42,438 nt of DNA from Desulfosporosinus metallidurans (GCF_001936615.1 NZ_MLBF01000041.1:1-42438); one strand, 5' to 3'. Shown: positions 34,972 through 42,438, numbered from the stretch's first letter. Numbers and translations: made by a program. The notes: generated by a model from the letters alone, not told the origin.

Positions 34972-36792
34972 ATGTTATTTAACGAAGGAAAAATAGGAAA
35001 TATCAATTTAAAAAACCGATTGGTTATGTTGCCCACGGTAACAAATCTTGCACAAGATGGATTTGTTACCAATAGAGAAATAGAATACTATAACAGGAGA
35101 TCAAAGGATGTATCATTGGTCATAGTAGGAGCAAGTTACGTAAATATTTTTGGCAAATTTTTTAAAAATCAACTTGGAATAGACAGCGATGAAAAGATTG
35201 ACGGACTTAAAAAGTTAGCAAATATAATCCATCAAAATGGGGCAAAAGCGGGAATACAGCTTGCCATGCATAATCCAAAATTTAAGCCTGCAGATTTTTC
35301 AAGAGAAGAGGTACAGGGGTTTATAGAAGATTTTGCGAAGGCAGCCGTGAGGGCAAAAAAGGCCGGTTTTGACATGGTAGAGCTTCATTTTGCCCATGGA
35401 TGGTTTGTTAATCAATTTTTATCACCAGATGTAAACAAAAGGGCAGATGAATATGGCAGAAGTTTTGAAGGAAGGGCTAAGTTTGCTCTGGAGATACTGC
35501 GCAAAGTTAAGACTTATGTCCCTGATCTAGCGGTCATATGCAGGATCAATGCCGACGATTTTACAGGTGGAGGATTTAATATCGAAGAAAGTGTTGAATT
35601 TGCAAAAATGCTTGAAGCAAACGGTGCCAACGGGTTTGACCTTTCCGCGGGTGTGGGTTCCACGTCGGAATACCATATATCGCCGATGAGTGTAGAGGAC
35701 ATGCCTTTATTGAATCTTGTAAAGAGGATAAAAAACAATGTCGGCATACCCGTGATAGCGGCCAACAAGCTTGGGTTTGCAGAAAACTGGGAACAAATAT
35801 TACAGGATAATGCGGCCGACTTTATAGGAATAGCCAGGGGCCTTATTGGCGATCCTGATTGCGTTGTAAAGCTTAAAAAGGGAAACGGCAATGACATAAG
35901 ATATTGCATACACTGTAATCAGGCATGTATAGCATATATCTTAAAGGGGCTTCCCGTCTCCTGTATGATAAACCCGGAGGTGGGAAGAGAGAAAGAATTT
36001 GAAGTTAAAACAGATCATCCATTAGACATCGCGGTGATAGGCGGTGGCCCGGCGGGTATGGCCGCGGCCGTGTATCTTGCGAAAAAAGGTCATAGAGTCG
36101 AGTTGTTTGAAAAAAGTAATAAACTTGGTGGTCAGTTGAATATAGCAAAAATACCGCCGCATAAAGGAGAAATAGGCAGGGTTGTAGAGTATTTAGAGAG
36201 AGAACTAAGAAAAAATAATATCGCCGTACACTTGAACAGGAACGTAACAGTTGAAGAAATAAAAAATATGCCTTTTGACAAAGTTGTGATTGCAGCCGGT
36301 TCTGTTCCCAGGAAAATCAATGGGGATATGGACATAGTCTCCTATCAAGCCTTCGATGTTTTGTCCGGCGATTTGCCGGAGGACACAGGTATTATCGTAA
36401 TTGGCGGCGGCCTTACAGGCCTTGAAACCGCCGAATTACTTGCGGAAAAAGGCAAAAGTGTGACCGTGCTGGAGGCAAAAGATGAAGTAGGGGATGGAGT
36501 ATTTCCGATGGTAAGGAAGCTCCTTTTAAACAGGCTCAAAAAACTGAATGTGAGCATCATTACGAAGGCCACAATAAACCATATATCGGATAAAAAATTA
36601 TCATATAATGTGGATGAAATCGAAAAAGTAATCGAATTTGACGATATTGTTATAGCAATAGGGAATAACCCGAATAAGACCTTCAATGAATTAAAAGGCA
36701 ATGATAAGTACAGCTTTATAGGCGATTGCAATGTAATGGCAACGGCCGTCGAAGCCATAAGAGATGGAGCCGATCTTTCATTGAAATTATGA
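34972..36792 (+). CDS. Enoate reductase-like FAD/FMN/[4Fe-4S] NADH:flavin oxidoreductase
   Basis: A 606-residue protein of the 2,4-dienoyl-CoA reductase/enoate reductase type. Residues 1-about 320 form the old-yellow-enzyme FMN barrel (ELHFAHGWFVNQFLSPDVNK, RADEYGRSFEGR). The [4Fe-4S] cysteines lie at about 313-332 (YCIHCNQAC ... VSCMINP). From about 350 come the FAD motif AVIGGGPAGMAAAVYL and the NAD(P) motif IVIGGGLTGLETAELL. It would reduce activated C=C bonds with NADH, substrate unknown. The gene is rich in ATA, AGA and AGG codons, more AT-leaning than its neighbours, which suggests transfer from an AT-rich clostridium. RBS GAGGTG. Confidence 0.9.
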   Translation: MLFNEGKIGNINLKNRLVMLPTVTNLAQDGFVTNREIEYYNRRSKDVSLVIVGASYVNIFGKFFKNQLGIDSDEKIDGLKKLANIIHQNGAKAGIQLAMHNPKFKPADFSREEVQGFIEDFAKAAVRAKKAGFDMVELHFAHGWFVNQFLSPDVNKRADEYGRSFEGRAKFALEILRKVKTYVPDLAVICRINADDFTGGGFNIEESVEFAKMLEANGANGFDLSAGVGSTSEYHISPMSVEDMPLLNLVKRIKNNVGIPVIAANKLGFAENWEQILQDNAADFIGIARGLIGDPDCVVKLKKGNGNDIRYCIHCNQACIAYILKGLPVSCMINPEVGREKEFEVKTDHPLDIAVIGGGPAGMAAAVYLAKKGHRVELFEKSNKLGGQLNIAKIPPHKGEIGRVVEYLERELRKNNIAVHLNRNVTVEEIKNMPFDKVVIAAGSVPRKINGDMDIVSYQAFDVLSGDLPEDTGIIVIGGGLTGLETAELLAEKGKSVTVLEAKDEVGDGVFPMVRKLLLNRLKKLNVSIITKATINHISDKKLSYNVDEIEKVIEFDDIVIAIGNNPNKTFNELKGNDKYSFIGDCNVMATAVEAIRDGADLSLKL

Positions 36793-36933
36793 CGATTCGT
36801 TACTCGAGATCGTTACAGAAAAGCAAAACAAAGGACACAAATTCCTCGCTACGGATATCATGGGGGATTCCAGTGATTATGATCTAGCCTAGGCTAAAAG
36901 GATGGGGAGTTTAATGACGGAGGAGTAAAAACC

Positions 36934-37287
36934 ATGGTGTTAGCCACTGCTGCTCTTATTCTTCCTTCATTCTTAATTATTGTCCTTCTGTCCGGACTTT
37001 TTTTAACTTGGGAAGGTAACCACTTGGTACGCGGGGCAATGGCAGGTTTAACAGCAGGAGTGGTTGGATTGATGTTAGCTGTGGTGTGGGCGCTTGTTAA
37101 AAAGTTCCCTCGCCGCTGGTATTATTATATGAGTACCAGCTGTGCCCTTTTAGCAAGTCTCTACTTAAAGCTTAATCCTATTTGGCTAGTGTTGCTGGGG
37201 GGGGGACAGGAGCGGTCAAGGTATTGGTTCAAAGAATTTGTGTTAAATCAAGACCTTGAAACACAACTTACCTCTGAAAGGATGTAG
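36934..37287 (+). pseudogene. Chromate transporter (ChrA-type) domain, N-terminally truncated
   Basis: A 117-residue membrane frame beginning MVLATAALILPSFLIIV and continuing NHLVRGAMAGLTAGVVGLM. This corresponds to the second half of a Chromate_transp domain; the usual first 70-80 residues with the GGG and PGP motifs are missing. A GGAGGAG site lies 9 bases before the ATG, so a short protein may still be made. It is followed 9 bases later by the second domain gene, the normal split chrA arrangement. Confidence 0.65.
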
Positions 37288-37296
37288 ACGTTAATC

Positions 37297-37707
37297 ATGA
37301 AAATCTTAGCAGTCCTGGCATTTTCTTTTTTAAAAGTGGGCCTTTTTAGCTTTGGCGGAGGTTTTGCCATGATTTCTTTAATGCAGAACTTAGCTGTTGG
37401 GAAAAACCATTGGCTTACAAATTCGCAGTTTTCAGCGGCCATTGCTTTGGGTCAAGTAACTCCCGGACCAATATCAATCAGTGCTACATTTATTGGGTAC
37501 AAAGTCGCGGGATTGCTAGGTGCATTCATTTCTACGATTGCAGTCTTTTTACCATCATTGGGTGCAATGTATCTTTTAGAAAAGTTTTATCTTAAAATCA
37601 GGGGAAACCAATTTACTCAGTCTATCATGCATGGTGTACTGCCAGTTATTGTCGCTCTTATTTTAAGTGTTGCATTTTCATTGGGCAAAGAGAACATTTT
37701 ACGATAG
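37297..37707 (+). pseudogene. Chromate transporter (ChrA-type) domain, C-terminally truncated
   Basis: 136 residues with the family motifs LKVGLFSFGGGFAMISLM, GQVTPGPISISATFIGYKVAG and VFLPSLGAMY. The usual length is about 175-190. The frame ends at KENILR where an IS91-like sequence begins, so the last helices are lost, probably by insertion or deletion. With the preceding truncated half it is unlikely to form a working transporter. Confidence 0.7.
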
Positions 37708-38075
37708 ATTTTTCTCGATAAACATAGGCATTGGAAAACGTTCGTAGGGAAATATGGAGAAATTGTACGATCCATCGTTATAAAACAGGTGGAGAAATTT
37801 CACAGATGCGGGGATCCAAAACATGGATTCAAACTTCTGGTCTGTGAAACTTGCCATGATGTAAGGCTTGTGCCATTTCGTTGTAAAGGACGGTTTGCAC
37901 AACTTGTTCTAGTGGCGAAACAGAGGAATGGAGCTGAATGATCGCTGAAGGGGTCATACAAGTCAATCATCGTCATGTCATCTTTACCATCGACGAAGGT
38001 CTAAGAGCAATCTTCTAGATGCATCGAGAACTCTTAAAAGACCTCATGGATGAATCAGTAAAGATTGCGACATGT
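37708..38075 (+). pseudogene. IS91-like transposase remnant
   Basis: The plus strand reads KHRHWKTFVGKYGEIV, VEKFHRCGDPKHGFKLLVC, ETCHDVRLVPFRCKGRF, then after a one-base shift CTTCSSGETEEWS, stop, MIAEGVIQVNHRHVIFTIDE. This is the N-terminal zinc-binding region and first catalytic-domain part of IS91/IS801-type Y2-transposases. It has one frameshift and two in-frame stops (TGA, TAG). The rest of the gene is absent. Confidence 0.7.
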
Positions 38076-38251
38076 GCGGTTAGACGAACCAATAATATTA
38101 ATTCTGCATTTCGCAAATAAATCATCAAAATGTAATATATTAACATAATTGTCATTGTGTTACCGAATAACCTATTAAAATAATTCGGATTCATTGTTCA
38201 GCTATTTCCCAGATATATCCATAGTTTAAATATTTTCTTCATAAATTCGCC

Positions 38252-38619
38252 GTGTGCCCGCCGGCCTTGGCCATTGATGAAGATATCGATTTCATTCATG
38301 ATTATCCGGTCCTTCTCCTAAATGGCTATAAAAACCACTGCGCTTCCAAACTGGCCGGGCAAAAGCGCAGCAAGCTCGGGGCGAAATCCCGGATGACCAT
38401 TGGAAAAATGACAGAAACGGCCTGTTTTGTGACAATGGAGATACCCTTCACGGAACCTACCCAGTAGTCAAAACCCTAGGGGCTGCCCTTGTCCCCATTT
38501 TAAATACCTTAGGCCTTGACGCAGGAACCGTCACAGGGAATTTGCTTATACGCCCAAGGTTCTCCAAGAGCGCGCCGCAGCGCTCACCTATCCGTTGTAA
38601 AGATCTGGCTAAAAACTAA
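38252..38619 (+). pseudogene. Unidentified decayed gene
   Basis: Two plus-strand frames overlap: 38252-38467 (CPPALAIDEDIDFIHDYPVL, NGYKNHCASKLAGQ) and 38380-38619 (GEIPDDHWKNDRNGLFCDNG, then PVVKTLGAALVPILNTLGL). They look like one gene split by a shift near 38380. Base composition is more GC-rich than most of the window and matches the NrfD-like remnant that follows, so both may derive from one transferred respiratory cluster. I cannot name the protein. The stretch 38076-38251 shows nothing. Confidence 0.4.
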
Positions 38620-39104
38620 CCGGCTTCCTCCAGAGCCTGTATAAACTGCTCACGTTTGGTAAAACGGATCTCTCCGAGGCCGCTTTGGTTAAAGATGCCA
38701 AAATTGTCAAATTCCTGTTGACACTGGGCGTGCCGCTGGCTTTGATGGTACACGGCTACACCGGGTTTATCCTCGCGGATATTCAGTCCCGGGCCCTTTG
38801 GCACACTGGCCTTATACCTCTCATCTTCCTTATGTCCGCTATGCGCATCAACTTCGTCATTGGCGGCCAGCAGATCCCGTTAAGTGGGGACACCTTGAAC
38901 CCTTATACCGTGGATCTCAAGCACCTTATCTTTATCACCCTATTTACCATCGCAGAATTGACGATTCTTTACCTAGCCTTTCGGATCCTGCCGGTCTACG
39001 GCCTGCTCAAGGCCAAATCCACACCGGACCTTTACCAGAAGGCGGCCCTGTCCAAGGGTTCCTCCCATATACGGAACAAACCGTCAAAATATCACTCTTC
39101 ATAG
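38620..39104 (+). pseudogene. NrfD/polysulfide-reductase-type membrane subunit remnant
   Basis: The plus strand reads TGFLQSLYKLLTFGKTDLSE, KIVKFLLTLGVPLALMVHGY, TGFILADIQSRALWHTGLIP, LIFLMSAM, then two more hydrophobic segments. The HGYTGF ... WHT pattern is that of NrfD/PsrC quinol-linked membrane subunits of molybdopterin or iron-sulfur respiratory enzymes. There is no start or ribosome site, the first helices are missing, and a second frame overlaps the end. Partner genes are absent. Confidence 0.6.
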
Positions 39105-39194
39105 TATTGATGCCATGCGGATGTATTTGGCACGGCATCACCCGCTGAACGTGGAATTGCAAGGGACATTTGTACCCATCTAGGCAATTAATAT

Positions 39195-39227
39195 AGCAAG
39201 CCCTGGGTGATTATCCCTGGGCTTGCT
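39195..39227 (-). terminator. Terminator-like hairpin after the rhodanese gene
   Basis: Arms AGCAAGCCCTGGG and CCCTGGGCTTGCT (12 of 13 pairs, 7-base loop) lie 44 bases beyond the rhodanese stop on the minus strand, followed there by TATATTAATT. It would end the sulfur/redox block's transcript. Confidence 0.7.
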
Positions 39228-39270
39228 GAAAATTCATAAGATGCTACCCAACACATTAATCATACAAATA

Positions 39271-39639
39271 CTAGTAGACCGTAGGCTTCCCTTTCTTTCT
39301 CCACGCATCCATTCCCCCTTTTAAATGAGAGACATTTTGAAATCCGAGTTGAAACAATGCTGCCGCTGCGGATTGACTTCTATGCCCGGTTTTGCAAATT
39401 AGAATCACAGGGCGATCTTTTTCTACCTTTAATGCGATTTGCTCCTCACTGCCTAATGGAAAGGACATCGCCCCATGGATATGTCCACCCTTATACTCAA
39501 CCGTGGTGCGAACGTCAATCAGCGCAACTTCCGATCTATACTCATGATTTCGGATGCGTTCTTCTAGTTCATCCGGCGTCAAATCGATTAGATTTTCGGG
39601 GTAACGAAACAAGTTCAAAAGGTTCTTAAAAAAGCTCAT
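39271..39639 (-). CDS. Single-domain rhodanese-like sulfurtransferase
   Basis: A 122-residue protein. The rhodanese domain shows IDVRTTVEYKGGHIHGAMSF (41-60) and the active loop ICKTGHRSQSAA with catalytic Cys82. A hydrophobic but short N-terminal start (SFFKNLLNLFRYPEN) precedes the domain. It transfers sulfane sulfur via a persulfide on Cys82. The start at 39639 is set by GGAGG 8 bases upstream. It lies downstream of a glutaredoxin-like gene, DUF1634 and a TauE/SafE exporter remnant on the same strand, which fits a role in handling sulfide, persulfide or sulfite. Confidence 0.9.
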   Translation of the reverse strand: MSFFKNLLNLFRYPENLIDLTPDELEERIRNHEYRSEVALIDVRTTVEYKGGHIHGAMSFPLGSEEQIALKVEKDRPVILICKTGHRSQSAAAALFQLGFQNVSHLKGGMDAWRKKGKPTVY

Positions 39640-39841
39640 GCATTTTACCTCCAAGACTAATTTGGCTGATGAACGCGATCACCACTCCATGCAATGCCAA
39701 CACATTTCTGGGGTGAGAATCCGTTTTGCTTAAGTTTTTCCAGCTAGGTAGATTGTTTCCAATGATTGTTAGCTGCTACTAGGGGCAGAGTAATCTTCGT
39801 CCTTGGCAGAGATATAATAGGAATTGATAACAGATTTTCAA

Positions 39842-40096
39842 CTATAGAAATATACCGGATCGGTACGATTGAAACGCCTGCTCAAACTCTGTCTGTGAAA
39901 AACCCACAAGCACCCGGTCTGCCACTTTTGTGACCGGTATCGTCATCGCATCCGTCAAAGCTCGCATTTCTTTGCGCGCTTTGGGAAATATTATATTTCT
40001 TTCTTCGAATTTAATTCCTTTACCCGCAAGGAACCGCTTAGCGCGTGCACAATGCGGTCAGAGAGGTGCCATATACATTATTACTTCAGCTTCCAC
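39842..40096 (-). CDS. Glutaredoxin-like selenoprotein candidate (UPHC active site, in-frame TGA = Sec13)
   Basis: From GTG 40096, with GGGAGG about 8-10 bases upstream, the minus strand reads 84 residues if TGA at 40060-40058 is decoded as selenocysteine: MEAEVIMYMAPL-U-PHCARA, then KRFLAGKGIKFEERN, TIPVTKVADRVLVGFSQTEF. The TGA falls exactly at the first Cys of the glutaredoxin CxxC site (U13-P-H-C16). The rest of the fold is intact: cis-Pro loop TIPV at 52-55, GF at 65-66, ordinary length. No other stop or frameshift occurs, which argues against decay. A SECIS-like hairpin follows the TGA. It would reduce disulfides or glutathione/persulfide adducts; neighbours handle sulfur. If the TGA is not decoded, this is a pseudogene with a 12-residue product. 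Confidence 0.8.
40022..40046 (-). promoter_or_regulatory. Putative bacterial SECIS element in the glutaredoxin-like gene
   Basis: In the transcript, 15-39 bases counted from the U of UGA, a hairpin can be drawn. Lower pairs are A15-U39, C16-G38, C18-G36, G19-C35 and C20-G34, with a G17/G37 mismatch. U21 is bulged. Upper pairs are A22-U33, A23-U32 and G24-C31, closing the loop CGGUUC. A bulged U a few pairs below a loop containing GGU is what SelB recognises in the E. coli fdhF SECIS, and the distance from UGA to the loop (about 21 bases) is in the accepted range. Structure drawn by hand. Confidence 0.65.
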
Positions 40097-40186
40097 TTTT
40101 CCTACCTCCCTTGTATTGAATTCAATATCCCCAATAATTAACAAATGTTATTAACGTCTTTCTGTTCCTCCTCTTTTAGGTGATTT

Positions 40187-40558
40187 CTACAAAGCTTTAC
40201 CGAGCATAAAGCTTATTATGAGGACACAAAGGACGAATAATGTAATTACAGTATATAAATGATCTTTTTCTAAAACAAATAACAAGACTGAGGCGGCGAC
40301 CCGGAAAACGGGTGTAACTATCAAAAGCAGAAGTCCCAAGCTAATAATGGCTGACGGGTTAAAGTGCATGGTTTCAGACAAGACCCCTCCCACGGTTGTG
40401 GGAAATTGATCGGTTTGATAACCGGAGCTACTCGTAGCAAAAAACAAAATCATTCCGATGACAATAACTGCAGCGGAAAGATAAACTCCCAAGCGCAAGC
40501 TGGAACTGATAAATAATTCAGCATCCAATAAGTCTTTACTGTTTGTTTCCTTACTCAT
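40187..40558 (-). CDS. DUF1634 membrane protein, companion of TauE/SafE exporter
   Basis: 123 residues with three hydrophobic helices (about 24-45, 68-90, 98-118) and the DUF1634 pattern SLRLGVYLSAAVIVIGMILF, HFNPSAIISLGLLLLI, TPVFRVAASVLLF. These proteins are almost always encoded next to TauE/SafE-type sulfite/organosulfonate exporters, as here (8-base gap). Function is unproven; probably an exporter subunit. The gene is intact although the adjacent exporter gene is damaged. Confidence 0.85.
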   Translation of the reverse strand: MSKETNSKDLLDAELFISSSLRLGVYLSAAVIVIGMILFFATSSSGYQTDQFPTTVGGVLSETMHFNPSAIISLGLLLLIVTPVFRVAASVLLFVLEKDHLYTVITLFVLCVLIISFMLGKAL

Positions 40559-40566
40559 TTTATAAC

Positions 40567-41029
40567 CTAGCCTTTCCAGAGCATTGCCAGAGCGATATAA
40601 ATTAAAATGGGAATAAATATGAGACGAAGGGTTTTACTGTTTAAGTATTCCATGATTTTCGTTCCTACTTGGGCGCCTATAAGAATTCCCAGAGCTACCG
40701 GTCCGGCAACCAAAGGATTGATATCTCCTCGTGAAAAATAAACCCCTGCACTGGCTGCCGCTGCCACCCCGATCATAAAATTACTGGTGGCCGTAGATAC
40801 TTTCATCGGTAGCTTCATAAAAACGTCCATGCCCAATACTTTAAAAACACCGCCGCCGATTCCCAACAGTCCGGAAATAACTCCGGCACCATACATAATA
40901 ACCGGGGTAAATCCCGGACACTTTGTACTCAATGTTTTGTTTAAGGGCTTTGTCATAATACTCGCTGCTAAGATGAAGGCGCTTGGCCAATGGATGCTCC
41001 TTAACGCCCGTTGGCAATTCAATCTTCTT
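40567..41029 (-). pseudogene. TauE/SafE-family sulfite exporter, N-terminal half deleted and frameshifted
   Basis: The C-terminal half of the exporter is clear: MYGAGVISGLLGIGGGVFKV, MKLPMKVSTATSNFMIGVAA, SAGVYFSRGDINPLVAGPVA, then two helices to the end. The preceding family segment ELPTGVKEHPLAKRLHLSSE, YYDKALKQNIEYKV sits in another frame; the frames meet near 40905-40925, a one-base indel. The first about 120 residues (four helices) are missing, and the remaining part is fused in frame to a thioredoxin-like gene piece. Not functional. Confidence 0.78.
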
Positions 41030-41326
41030 TTGATTAATTTTGTTTATGGTATCTTTAACAAGGTTTGTTTCGTGGAAACCTTCCAGACGGTATAGCTCTA
41101 TGCCACTTTCATCGACAAAAAGCGTCGTGGGATTTGTTTTAATCCGGTAATGATTAGCTTCTTCCACTTGAATTTCAACATACACTGTTTGAAAGTTCAA
41201 CTCAGGAAATAAAGCAGCTACTTCTCTCAATACTGTTCCCATTGACTTTCCCATTGGACAAGCACTTAGAGTAAAAAGGATGATTTTCTTAGTTAAGGAA
41301 TGATTTATGTCTATATCTCCTCTCAT
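41030..41326 (-). pseudogene. Thioredoxin-like protein fused by deletion to the TauE/SafE remnant
   Basis: About 99 residues with a thioredoxin fold: IILFTLSACPMGKSMG (motif CPMG at 23-26, second Cys absent), TVYVEIQVEEANHYRIKTNP with the cis-Pro segment NPTTLFVDESG, and the final helix. The ATG at 41326 overlaps the stop of the upstream kinase remnant (ATGA), which supports this start. The frame then runs directly into a TauE/SafE segment at about 41029, showing that the normal 3' end and the exporter's 5' half were lost in one deletion. A shortened thioredoxin might still fold. Confidence 0.65.
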
Positions 41327-41508
41327 GCATCTGCTAAAGGAACTGTAAACCAAAAAGAATGTTCATCTTGCCGGGAAATTAAACCGACCTCCCCCCGGTG
41401 TTGGTCAATAATTTCTTTGATAATAATCGCAATGATCAGCAGATTAATCAAAATTAATTTGGCAAGAATACTTCTTCGCCCAAAAAACCAGTTTTTAAAA
41501 CGCGACAA
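41323..41508 (-). pseudogene. Sensor histidine kinase reduced to its two ends
   Basis: From TTG 41508 the frame gives a kinase-type N-terminus (SRFKNWFFGRRSILAKLILI, start of the first membrane helix) and then jumps to IIKEIIDQHRGEVGLISRQ, HSFWFTVPL, the last part of an HATPase domain. Sensor, HisKA and most of the ATPase domain (probably over 300 residues) are gone in one in-frame deletion. It overlaps the end of the response regulator gene, as kinase genes in such pairs do. Confidence 0.75.
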
Positions 41509-42184
41509 AGCGATACCCCATTCCCCTGATCGTTTCAATAATCTCACTGTCCCCGTCATATTTAAGCTTTTCCCGTAATTTGCCGATATGCACGTCGACT
41601 ATTCTTTCCGTAACAATTTTTTCCTGATTCGGATAAAGTTCTTCTACAATTTGTTCTCTGGTCAAAATCTGGTTAGGATGCCTCATGAGAAAATACATCA
41701 AACGAAATTCATGGTGCGTCAAAACAATGGGTTCTCCCTTGCAATGAATTTCGCCCCTTAACGGTTTCAGAGTGAGTCCCCGGTAGGTTATTTTGCTGCA
41801 GTGCTGAGCGGTCCGCCGTAAGACTACCTCGACTCTTGTGACCAATTCCTGGGGGCTAAACGGTTTAGTGACATAATCATCCGCACCCATTCTTAATCCC
41901 TGAATACGTTCAATCTCTTCTACTTTGGCTGTCAGCATGATGATCGGAACATTGCTTTTCAAATCCGTCCGGATCGTTGTACAGACTTCTTCCCCGCTCA
42001 ATCTGGGCAGCATTAAATCTAATATCACAAAACATGGGTCAAATTGTTTAAATTTTTCTAAAGCGTCTTCCCCGTTTTCTGCTTCCAAGGCCTCATACCC
42101 TTCTCTTTCCAGATATACCTTAACAAGCTGGCGGATTTTAGCATCGTCTTCTACAATTAAAACAGACTTCCCCTTAGTGTTCAT
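41495..42184 (-). CDS. OmpR/PhoB-family response regulator
   Basis: A 229-residue regulator. The receiver domain (1-about 120) shows VLIVEDDAKIRQLV with the acidic pair, the phospho-acceptor Asp in CFVILDLMLPRLSG, and the switch Lys in DDYVTKPFSPQEL. The C-terminal winged helix ends VHIGKLREKL ... IIETIRGMGYRFVAF. The start is set at 42184 because GGAGG lies 9 bases before it and only 3 before the ATG at 42190. It probably controlled the sulfur/redox genes downstream; its partner kinase is deleted, so it may be unphosphorylated or served by another kinase. Confidence 0.92.
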   Translation of the reverse strand: MNTKGKSVLIVEDDAKIRQLVKVYLEREGYEALEAENGEDALEKFKQFDPCFVILDLMLPRLSGEEVCTTIRTDLKSNVPIIMLTAKVEEIERIQGLRMGADDYVTKPFSPQELVTRVEVVLRRTAQHCSKITYRGLTLKPLRGEIHCKGEPIVLTHHEFRLMYFLMRHPNQILTREQIVEELYPNQEKIVTERIVDVHIGKLREKLKYDGDSEIIETIRGMGYRFVAF

Positions 42185-42261
42185 GAACATACACCTCCAT
42201 CCGCTCGCTATAAATCCTGAACCATTACATCTGAGCTCCGTTAACCCTTAAAACAATAGCC

Positions 42262-42438
42262 TTATTTTAGCGTACCCAACATCTCTTGCATCGAATCGTA
42301 GGTCATAGGTCCGACAATTTTCTCTCGAATCACTCCCTGAGTATCAATAATAAAACTGGCAGGAATCGATGATACATCGTACAACCGGGCTGCTTCCCCG
42401 TTTTCGTCCAGAAGCACTGGGAATGTAATACCGTACGC
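42262..42438 (-). CDS. TlpA/ResA-like thiol-disulfide oxidoreductase (partial, 5' end outside window)
   Basis: The last 58 residues of a thioredoxin-fold protein run in from the right edge: ITFPVLLDENGEAARLYDVS, SIPASFIIDTQGVIREKIVG. The SIPASFIID segment holds the cis-Pro and is typical of TlpA/ResA proteins, which act outside the membrane on cytochrome c or other thiols. The CxxC part and any signal anchor lie beyond the window. It is encoded upstream of the response regulator on the same strand. Confidence 0.85.
   Translation of the reverse strand, partial: AYGITFPVLLDENGEAARLYDVSSIPASFIIDTQGVIREKIVGPMTYDSMQEMLGTLK

Noticed and set aside
37708..38075. In-frame TGA in the IS91-like remnant as selenocysteine
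   Set aside because: The TGA stands at a position not occupied by Cys and the gene also has TAG and a frameshift; it is decay.
39664..39841. Short frame LEKLKQNGFSPQKCVGIAWS...HQPN between rhodanese and the glutaredoxin-like gene
   Set aside because: It looks like a protein tail but has no start, no recognised family and an upstream stop; kept only as a possible remnant.

Overview
The window looks like a chromosomal segment of an anaerobic, Gram-positive, clostridial bacterium. Peptococcaceae or Desulfitobacteriaceae-type organisms are the closest guess, but the species cannot be fixed from sequence alone. The signs are strong AGGAGG ribosome binding sites, moderately AT-rich codon use, an enhancer-type sigma-54 regulator, an oxygen-sensitive Ni-Fe-S enzyme cluster, a selenocysteine-type gene and many decayed insertion sequences. 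Most intact genes lie on the minus strand.

Bases 1-2800 hold the start of a metallo-beta-lactamase-fold lactonase-like gene and, upstream of it, a CBS-PAS-PAS sigma-54 activator. A -24/-12 promoter and a pair of palindromes lie between them, so this looks like a complete local regulatory circuit. A broken IS1380-type transposase follows (3.2-4.0 kb). Bases 4761-10301 form one co-directional block: IclR-type regulator, ECF transporter (S, A, T, A) and an amidohydrolase. It reads as uptake followed by deamination of an unidentified, probably heterocyclic, compound.

The core is 11.0-25.5 kb: a 14.5 kb minus-strand operon hypB-cooM-K-L-X-U-H-hypA-cooF-cooS-cooC-hypCD-hypE. It encodes a Ni carbon-monoxide dehydrogenase (CooS), its ferredoxin (CooF), a membrane-bound, ion-pumping, energy-converting [NiFe] hydrogenase (CooMKLXUH) and maturation factors. 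Together they would carry out CO + H2O -> CO2 + H2 with energy conservation. HypC and HypD are one fused protein. The operon's upstream end is a 5'-truncated second hypA abutting an IS110-type transposase fragment. No cooA or hypF is in the window.

Bases 25.5-33 kb are a gene graveyard: transposase and recombinase pieces, a dinD gene split by a toxin-antitoxin pair plus a fragment of a CRISPR RAMP gene, a second SOS-gene remnant, a LysR remnant and a frameshifted TDT transporter. Intact genes here include the toxin-antitoxin pair, a UPF0158 protein and one unidentified 343-residue protein. Bases 33.3-36.8 kb hold intact cfa and an enoate-reductase-like flavoenzyme. Truncated chromate transporter, IS91-like and NrfD-like remnants follow (36.9-39.1 kb).

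Bases 39.2-42.4 kb form a sulfur/redox block: rhodanese, a small glutaredoxin-like protein, DUF1634, a TauE/SafE exporter, a thioredoxin-like piece, a response regulator with a decayed histidine kinase, and a TlpA/ResA-like protein. The glutaredoxin frame carries an in-frame TGA exactly at the first cysteine of its CxxC site, followed by a hairpin with the hallmarks of a bacterial SECIS element. This is the most unusual single observation in the window. The exporter, thioredoxin and kinase genes around it are deletion-damaged.
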